A stretch of DNA of 61,922 nucleotides from Gammaproteobacteria bacterium (lineage in GTDB: Bacteria > Pseudomonadota > Gammaproteobacteria > Pseudomonadales > Azotimanducaceae_A): contig DUAT01000061.1 of assembly GCA_012960755.1 (NCBI GenBank), forward strand, positions 66,125 to 128,046, in the 5' to 3' direction. Shown here piece by piece: positions 57,682-61,922 of the stretch; within the stretch, counting starts at the first letter, position 1; each line of letters starts with the position of its first letter. The notes under the pieces were generated by a model. That model ran no database searches, had not been told where the DNA came from, and saw nothing but the letters and a program-made list of their open reading frames with translations. A program made the position numbers and the translations under genes.

Positions 57682-57896
57682 AACAAACCGGCATAGCTAA
57701 CAAATTCCTGATTAACAGCACAATCCACATTCACCTTCGCATCTGCGAAAGGCAGCAATTCAGGTGCAATTTCATACCCGTCAAAAAATACAGGCAGCTA
57801 CAACGCACAGGCTAGAAAAGTTGAACCCGTAAGCACGATAAGTATAAGGCTCGCTGTAGCATGAACTGTAAAATTCTTTGGCTGAAAAACGAACAT
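57624..57896 (-). pseudogene. Secreted/anchored small cassette protein with an in-frame amber codon
   Basis: A frame opens at ATG 57896: MFVFQPKNFTVHATASLILI, with a hydrophobic stretch ending FLACAL, then TAG at 57800-57798. The same frame continues for 57 more codons, LPVFFDGYEIAPELLPFADA and KVNVDCAVNQEFVSYAGLLS, before stopping inside the attC. The composition of both parts looks coding, and signal peptide plus mature part make sense only together. TAG could come from TGG or CAG. I recognise no family. The piece upstream of TAG (32 residues) could alternatively be a separate tiny membrane protein. Confidence 0.5.
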
Positions 57897-57982
57897 CGAG
57901 GAAAAAGATGTGGTTATTTCACAAAGGCGGTCCAAGTGGAGAATGGACCGATAGAAGTAACCCAAACCACGAAGAGCTCATA

Positions 57983-58594
57983 TTAGGCATCGTAACTGAT
58001 ATTTGAATGAACAATCTCCTGCTCACCCCACCTGTTTATCCTAAACTCAGATATACTTGCTGTTGCGAATCGAAAGGAAATTTGGTTTGCAACCGGTATT
58101 CCAAGCCATGCGTTGGCTAGCGCTTGACCAGAGTTACCATGGCCTACAACCAGGACCGTATCAGCTCTTTTATCGAATATTGCCAGGGCTCTATCTACAC
58201 GAGCAGACATCTCGCGCCAAGTCTCCGCTTTATCGTAAGGCCGCCAATCCAAGTCTGCAAGTTCTGGCTCATATGATTGAATCTGCTCGGCTTCTCGGAG
58301 GCTAAGATTCGCTGCCACACCATTACTTATCTCACGAAGTCCCGCCAGCGGAGTCGGAACGCATCCAATTGTTGAGCCGATGATATCTGCACTCTGTACT
58401 GCCCTTATTAAGTCGCTGCAGTAGAATGCGACTTTCTGAAGTTTCCATTCCAGTAATCGCGTGGCAGTGATTGTAATCTGGGCCCTCCCCCTTGGAGTGA
58501 GAGGAGTATCAGTCCACCCACCTGTAAGTCCCTTTACATAGTGCTCACTCTCGCCATGACGGACAAAAATCAGATGTTTGATGTTTTGGTACAT
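57983..58594 (-). CDS. Histidine phosphatase superfamily protein (phosphoglycerate mutase-like)
   Basis: The 203-residue product has the family signature LIFVRHGESEHYVKG (phospho-acceptor His), ADTVLVVGHGNSGQAL (second catalytic His) and GGWTDTPLTPRGRAQ. It acts on a small phosphoester; substrate unknown. An alternative TTG start four codons upstream (58606) is less likely than ATG 58594. An attC lies upstream (58609). The stop TAA overlaps a GCCTAAT that may begin another decayed attC, followed by a long imperfect hairpin near 57905-57975. Confidence 0.8.
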   Translation of the reverse strand: MYQNIKHLIFVRHGESEHYVKGLTGGWTDTPLTPRGRAQITITATRLLEWKLQKVAFYCSDLIRAVQSADIIGSTIGCVPTPLAGLREISNGVAANLSLREAEQIQSYEPELADLDWRPYDKAETWREMSARVDRALAIFDKRADTVLVVGHGNSGQALANAWLGIPVANQISFRFATASISEFRINRWGEQEIVHSNISYDA

Positions 58595-58608
58595 GGCGAA
58601 ACCCAAAT

Positions 58609-58734
58609 GCCTAGCACCTGTCTAAACGACTGATAAAAGACGTATTGAAACTGCGTATGCAATTTGAGTAACACTTTCGGCAGTCCGGTGGAGTGACCGA
58701 AAAGCATGGAACAAAGTTAAACTTCATCTTATGC
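58609..58734 (-). other. attC site, 126 bp, partly degenerate
   Basis: The minus strand starts GCATAAG (R-double-prime, off-consensus at the last bases) just after the GNAT stop at 58743 and ends GTGCTAGGC with GCTAGGC at 58615-58609, matching GTTRRRY except for C in the second position. Between them, AAGTTTAACTTTG and GGTCACTCCACCGG resemble the internal arms of the other sites. The downstream gene starts 15 bases past the core. Confidence 0.65.
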
Positions 58735-58742
58735 GCCGTCTA

Positions 58743-59165
58743 TCAATTTGTGAGAGATTTACAAAGTACCTTTGATGCACCGTCACTCTCCTGAATTTGC
58801 CAGCCAAGTTTCTCATACATCTTAGGGAATTCACTATAAACGAACAACTCCTTCATTCCCTTGCGCGCCGCTTCCGGCTCAGCGGCCTGAACCAGCTTCG
58901 ACGCTAGCCCCAGGCCACGGTAAGCAGGTGATATCAACACAGCATTTATCCAAATAACTGATTCTGCAGCATGCGGTTTTCGCGCCCAGCAAAAAGAAAG
59001 ACCACCTACAAGTTTGTCATTATCCGTAGCAACTATGGGAGATGGCAACTTGACGCCTTTATTCGAACTGTTGAACGGGTCAACTTCACCCCATTCAGAT
59101 ACAAACCAATCCTTAAGTAGCGCGAGATGCTCAGGATTTAGATTAGAGTTTGATATTTTATGCAC
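58743..59165 (-). CDS. GNAT family N-acetyltransferase
   Basis: The 140-residue product has a compact GNAT fold. The acetyl-CoA-binding loop is ISPAYRGLGLASKLVQAAEP, following VIWINAVL, with a C-terminal LFVYSEFPKMYEKLGWQIQE as in family members. Substrate cannot be told; many cassette-borne GNATs modify antibiotics or proteins, but nothing here singles that out. The start is GTG 59165. No attC lies between it and the gene upstream, so the two may share one cassette. Confidence 0.8.
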   Translation of the reverse strand: MHKISNSNLNPEHLALLKDWFVSEWGEVDPFNSSNKGVKLPSPIVATDNDKLVGGLSFCWARKPHAAESVIWINAVLISPAYRGLGLASKLVQAAEPEAARKGMKELFVYSEFPKMYEKLGWQIQESDGASKVLCKSLTN

Positions 59166-59173
59166 TTCGAAAC

Positions 59174-59200
59174 GGCCAGGTACAGCTAAGCGGCACTGTC
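59174..59200 (-). other. Possible truncated attC remnant between two cassette genes
   Basis: On the minus strand GACAGTGCCGCTTAGCTGTA resembles the right arm of the neighbouring attC sites (GGCCGCTTAACTTGGTGTTAGGC at 61843). The left half is absent. The last residues of the 59186 gene (DSAA-stop) are read from this remnant. If real, it marks a lost attC that fused two cassettes. Confidence 0.35.
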
Positions 59201-59647
59201 AACGACATTTTGTATTGGTACGAACATATGTCTTACTTTGTTCCAAACTTCAGCTGATCCTAGATAGCTAAAAAACCATACTATTACTCCATTGATATTT
59301 TCAATTTGGGTATCCCTAAATTCGCTTTCTTTCAATGTTTGGGTGGTTTGATGATGCCAGCTTTCTACAAGATTCAGCACTCTAACATGAAGAAGCTCAA
59401 AAATTAGTTGTTCGTCAGGGTCAAGATTTTGGAACGATTCTCGACCCCGATTTACAATGGATGCTATTTCAATTGATGCAGAAAACGCGTTTATCAGCTC
59501 GTTGCCCGAGTCCCATGTATGACGGAGTGAATCAGATTCGGTCTGCCTGTTAGAGTGTCTCACTTGAATTGCTAGATAAAGGAGCGTTATAACAACTGCC
59601 GCCGCTCCGACAATTTCTGCGAGTGCTCCTAAAGCTTCCCAATTCAT
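59186..59647 (-). CDS. Single-helix membrane protein of the MNWEA type, cassette-borne
   Basis: The 153-residue product starts MNWEALGALAEIVGAAAVVI with one membrane helix (about 5-27), then a cytoplasmic helical region (LYLAIQVRHSNRQTESDSLR, WDSGNELINAFSASIE) and a Trp-containing C-terminus. It is related at its N-terminus to the shorter gene at 57417. Proteins of this type recur in chromosomal integron cassettes and have no known role. The stop is created inside an attC-like remnant, so the original C-terminus may be altered. Confidence 0.65.
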   Translation of the reverse strand: MNWEALGALAEIVGAAAVVITLLYLAIQVRHSNRQTESDSLRHTWDSGNELINAFSASIEIASIVNRGRESFQNLDPDEQLIFELLHVRVLNLVESWHHQTTQTLKESEFRDTQIENINGVIVWFFSYLGSAEVWNKVRHMFVPIQNVVDSAA

Positions 59648-59683
59648 TATTCTTCTTTCCGGTGGCAGTTTGTCAAATTAGGA

Positions 59684-59764
59684 ACATAACACCAGGTTTT
59701 GCAGCGTGACTCGAAGAGGCACGTCCGAACGACCGAAGGGAGTGACAACAACCCCATGCTAGGC
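59684..59764 (-). other. attC site, 81 bp
   Basis: The minus strand reads GCCTAGCATGGGGTTG at the left, with an internal GTCACTCCCTTCGGTCGTTC, and GGTGTTATGT at the right (core GTTATGT). The shared internal segment and GCATGGGGTTG left arm match the array's other attC sites. The DUF1330 stop is 23 bases before it and the next start 37 bases after it. Confidence 0.85.
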
Positions 59765-59786
59765 AGATTACCTCGTTTAACTGGAC

Positions 59787-60083
59787 TCACTCTGCGACCC
59801 CTTCTAGCATGAGAATCCGACTATTCGTGCTTTGTTCCCAGATCTCGTGAAGATCTGTGGCAGCCCTTTCTTCTAGAAAGGAAACTGCTGATTTTTTGTC
59901 AGGGAACTCGAGCACGACACTTCGTTGTGGTATCCCACCGTCTCCTTGGACTACTGTAGGTTCAACCCCTTGGACAATGTAGCGGCCACCGTGTTTGTGA
60001 ATAAGATCGGGAATTCGTTGAACGTACTCCATGAAAACTTCTAAATCCAAAATATCTAAGTCGATTTGAAGGTAAGACTTCAT
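59787..60083 (-). CDS. DUF1330 family protein
   Basis: The 98-residue product fits the DUF1330 ferredoxin-like dimeric fold: SYLQIDLDILDLEVFMEYVQ, then HGGRYIVQGVEPTVVQGDGG and RSVVLEFPDKKSAVSFLEER, and a C-terminal ILMLEGVAE. No catalytic residues are known for the family. It is carried between two attC sites (60086 and 59684), so it is a complete single-gene cassette. ATG 60083 follows the upstream attC core by 2 bases, leaving almost no 5' untranslated region. Confidence 0.85.
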   Translation of the reverse strand: MKSYLQIDLDILDLEVFMEYVQRIPDLIHKHGGRYIVQGVEPTVVQGDGGIPQRSVVLEFPDKKSAVSFLEERAATDLHEIWEQSTNSRILMLEGVAE

Positions 60084-60085
60084 CT

Positions 60086-60172
60086 GCTTAACACCCAGTT
60101 AAGCGGCGCCACACGCAGTGCGGCGTCCGAAGGAGGAATGAAGTGACGACTGGCTTCAACTGCATGTTAGGT
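60086..60172 (-). other. attC site, 87 bp
   Basis: The minus strand starts ACCTAACATGCAGTTGAAG and ends GCCGCTTAACTGGGTGTTAAGC, giving R-double-prime ACCTAAC and R-prime GTTAAGC, both exact consensus. CAGTTGAAG pairs with CTTAACTG as the L boxes should. Its left arm is nearly identical to that of the 60683 site. Confidence 0.9.
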
Positions 60173-60189
60173 TCTGTCCCTCAGTATGA

Positions 60190-60678
60190 TTAGGAACGTT
60201 GCACATATTGCAGGATTTCATCTACTACCTGTGCTTTTGTTTTCCCTGATGTGTCGATCTTCGGAAAAAGTAGGTTTTCAATCAATTCTAGCCTGCTTTT
60301 TGCGTATTCTAGTCGATCTAGGTCACCACGTGATGACAATCGTTCCTCAAGGCACTTAGGCGTAGCTACCAGATAAATTTGCAGGATTTCTTCTGTACAT
60401 CCACCCAGGCCGCTAATGATCGGTTCGTATAGTTCTGGTCTTGCAAAAACCCAAGACAAAATACCTACCTCACAACCAGCGTCATAATAACCATGCATTA
60501 CATCAATCACGTTGCCTATCGCTATGTGGCGAGTACCCGCTACAGCGAGATCTTCTGAGATGCGCCAAACATCATCCGCATCAAGGATCGCCGATTTAGC
60601 AATGCGCTCTTTGAGCCCGTTCAGCGCAGATGTTTTCCCAACGCCCGTTGGACCACCTATTAGCACGAGCTTTGGCAT
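60190..60678 (-). CDS. P-loop kinase-like ATPase, cassette-borne
   Basis: The 162-residue product has a Walker A, MPKLVLIGGPTGVGKTSALN, a probable substrate-binding Asp pair (ILDADDVWRIS), and lid-like ...KCLEERLSSRGDLDRLEY with several Arg residues. This is a small-molecule or nucleotide kinase layout (shikimate/gluconate/chloramphenicol-phosphotransferase type). The substrate is not identifiable. ATG 60678 is chosen over the GTG at 60684, which lies inside the attC core. Flanked by attC on both sides. Confidence 0.75.
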   Translation of the reverse strand: MPKLVLIGGPTGVGKTSALNGLKERIAKSAILDADDVWRISEDLAVAGTRHIAIGNVIDVMHGYYDAGCEVGILSWVFARPELYEPIISGLGGCTEEILQIYLVATPKCLEERLSSRGDLDRLEYAKSRLELIENLLFPKIDTSGKTKAQVVDEILQYVQRS

Positions 60679-60682
60679 GGGC

Positions 60683-60799
60683 ACCTAACACCTAGTTGAG
60701 CGGCGTGGTCGTTCTGGCGCGCAGATTGCGAAAGCAATTTGCGTGACAGGTTGCCACGTTCGAGTGACCGAAGGGAACGACTTCAACTGCATGTTATGT
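60683..60799 (-). other. attC site, 117 bp
   Basis: The minus strand starts ACATAACATGCAGTTGAAG (overlapping the HAD stop TAA) and ends GCCGCTCAACTAGGTGTTAGGT (core GTTAGGT, consensus). Inside is a strong hairpin, CGCAAATTGC / GCAATCTGCG around a TTTC tetraloop near 60717-60745. CAGTTGAAG and CTCAACTAG pair as outer L boxes. Confidence 0.9.
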
Positions 60800-61456
60800 G
60801 TTCGCCCCTTTAAGTGAGGAAACAAAGTTAGGCACTTCGTCTATACAAGAAAGCACGCATACTGGATCCCATTTAACAAGTTCTAAACGCGTCGTCTCTC
60901 CACTGAGCAGACCGATAAATCGAGAACCAGCTCTAGACGCACACTCTCCATCAGATATAGAGTCTCCCACATACAGCGTTTCACCAATCGGCAAACCCAG
61001 CTCTTTTATCGCGCGCTCCAACCCCTCAGGATGCGGTTTGTTGTTCTTCACGCATCCTCCGCCAATCACAATATCGATGAGCTCAGACAACCCATCACGA
61101 CCAACTGCCTCCTCAATTCTCTCCTTTTTCTTTGTTGATACGATTGAAATATGGTGACCATCGCGACGCAGCGACTTAAGAGCTTGTGCTGTACCTGAAT
61201 AGAGATGAATGTGACACAGCATCACCTGTTCTGCATGCTCGAGGAACAACCTCTTAAAGTCTTCAGCAATTGGCGAATCAGCGCTTCCGTAACCGAGCGC
61301 CTCAAACGTCCTTTCCAAACTAAGTCCGATGGTTCTCCGAATATCCGATTCACCGGAGTCCTTAAAGCCGAGTTCGCGCAACGCAAAGTTCGCACAGGCA
61401 ATGGATCCGCCAGACGAGTCTGCAAGGGTATAGTCGAAGTCAAAGGAGATATGCAT
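60794..61456 (-). CDS. HAD superfamily phosphatase (phosphoglycolate phosphatase-like)
   Basis: The 220-residue product has HAD motif I MHISFDFDYTLADSSGG, motif II HISIVSTKKKERI, Lys in KNNKPHPEGLERA (motif III) and motif IV TLYVGDSISDGECASRAGS, with a helical cap domain between motifs I and II. It resembles phosphoglycolate/PPi phosphatases; substrate unknown. It starts 1 base beyond the cupin stop with GGAGA just before the ATG, so the two are translationally coupled. Its stop lies within the attC. Confidence 0.85.
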   Translation of the reverse strand: MHISFDFDYTLADSSGGSIACANFALRELGFKDSGESDIRRTIGLSLERTFEALGYGSADSPIAEDFKRLFLEHAEQVMLCHIHLYSGTAQALKSLRRDGHHISIVSTKKKERIEEAVGRDGLSELIDIVIGGGCVKNNKPHPEGLERAIKELGLPIGETLYVGDSISDGECASRAGSRFIGLLSGETTRLELVKWDPVCVLSCIDEVPNFVSSLKGANT

Positions 61457-61457
61457 C

Positions 61458-61832
61458 TCAATCTCCTGCTAGTTGCGCTTCGATATTTTTGGTTTTATCA
61501 GTAGTTAGATCGCCAGTGTGTTGTGTGGTTACTGTTTCAATCAAAGCGATTAAGCATTCTTCTTCACATACCGGGTTGTGCATAGTACCTCTTGGAACAA
61601 TATGGAAGTCACCTTCAGCAAGGTCAACTGAATGAGATTCATACTCAATTCGAAGATTACCGGACAAGATAAGAAATAGTTCGTCTTCCAAGTCATGTTT
61701 ATGCCAAACAAAATCACCTTTCAGTTTTGCGACTTTTACATACTGATCGTTAACCCGGCCTAGTACTCGCGGGGACCAGTACTCCTCTAGTAATTCTGCT
61801 TCCATTTTGAGATTTCGTGATGAGTTTTCCAT
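61458..61832 (-). CDS. Cupin domain protein
   Basis: The 124-residue product is a small single-domain cupin with FVWHKHDLEDELFLILSGNL (cupin motif 1, His/His/Glu metal ligands) and IVPRGTMHNPVCEEE (motif 2, His). It could be a sensor, isomerase or dioxygenase; function unknown. It is first of a two-gene cassette with the HAD gene, and its ATG follows the attC core by 10 bases. Confidence 0.8.
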   Translation of the reverse strand: MENSSRNLKMEAELLEEYWSPRVLGRVNDQYVKVAKLKGDFVWHKHDLEDELFLILSGNLRIEYESHSVDLAEGDFHIVPRGTMHNPVCEEECLIALIETVTTQHTGDLTTDKTKNIEAQLAGD

Positions 61833-61842
61833 GCAAATTGGT

Positions 61843-61917
61843 GCCTAACACCAAGTTAAGCGGCCACCGAAGGTGGTCCGAACGACTGAAAGGAGTGACT
61901 TAAGCTTCATGTTAGGC
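61843..61917 (-). other. attC site, 75 bp
   Basis: The minus strand starts GCCTAACATGAAGCTTAAG and ends GCCGCTTAACTTGGTGTTAGGC. Both 7-bp cores are perfect (GCCTAAC, GTTAGGC), and the AAGCTTAAG and CTTAACTT arms pair as L boxes. This is the rightmost and best-preserved site in the window, so the array continues beyond 61922. Confidence 0.92.
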
Positions 61918-61922
61918 GATTC

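Noticed and set aside
57908..58006. Plus-strand 32-codon frame MWLFHKGGPSGEW... with a GAGGAAAAAG Shine-Dalgarno
   Set aside because: It lies within a long imperfect hairpin, overlaps the 3' end of the phosphatase antisense and ends in it. No support beyond the ribosome-site-like sequence.

Overview
The window comes from the chromosome of a gammaproteobacterium related to the Pseudomonas/Cellvibrio/Marinobacter side of the class. Three kinds of gene order support this. The hfq superoperon (nnr-tsaE-amiB-mutL-miaA-hfq-hflX-hflK-hflC-DUF2065-hisZ-purA) is complete and in classical order. The rhdA-psd and fimX-serB neighbourhood followed by parC and parE, and the waa core cluster ending in waaC-waaF-ilvE-glnE, match what I recall of Pseudomonas aeruginosa. 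A species cannot be named from the sequence alone. I see no tRNA or rRNA gene.

Layout. 1-320: five tandem imperfect palindromes downstream of purA. 321-13271 (minus): the hfq superoperon, covering RNA chaperone, tRNA modification (MiaA, TsaE), mismatch repair, membrane protease control and cell-wall amidase. 13424-19545: queG, orn, rhdA-psd and the EF-P module; efp and epmA are intact but epmB is a multiply broken pseudogene. 19603-28456: fimX, serB, a YtjB-like membrane protein, parC and parE. 28655-42974: DUF1249, waaA, two oxidoreductases, then a minus-strand LPS inner-core cluster (hldE, a frameshifted GT2, a GT4, a double kinase-like protein, waaP, a fused double WaaG, waaC, waaF). 43008-53327: ilvE, glnE, a GspE/PilB-type ATPase, argE-argA and ilvD. 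ilvD is bracketed by two 29-bp direct repeats, one of which supplies its stop codon.

53376-61922 is an accessory region with a different character: short minus-strand genes separated by integron attC sites. Five sites are clear or good (61843, 60683, 60086, 59684, 57622), two more are degenerate (58609, 57282), and two further probable decayed sites lie to the left (55398, 54856). All cassettes read leftwards, so attI and the integrase, if present, lie to the right of the window and the oldest cassettes are on the left. Cargo includes a cupin plus HAD phosphatase pair, a P-loop kinase, a DUF1330 protein, a GNAT acetyltransferase, a histidine phosphatase, two related single-helix membrane proteins, an amber-interrupted secreted-protein gene, and probably a 50-residue protein and several enzymes of older standing.

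The observations most worth following up are: (1) the 754-residue in-frame tandem fusion of two complete WaaG-type glycosyltransferases; (2) the decay of epmB, including loss of two radical-SAM cysteines, while efp and epmA stay intact; (3) the decaying cassette array; (4) the 29-bp repeat pair around ilvD with an associated 152-bp MITE-like element; (5) a frameshift at a C6 tract in an LPS glycosyltransferase; and (6) unusual residues in Hfq (YKS instead of YKH) and ParC (Ala in place of the quinolone-contact Ser).
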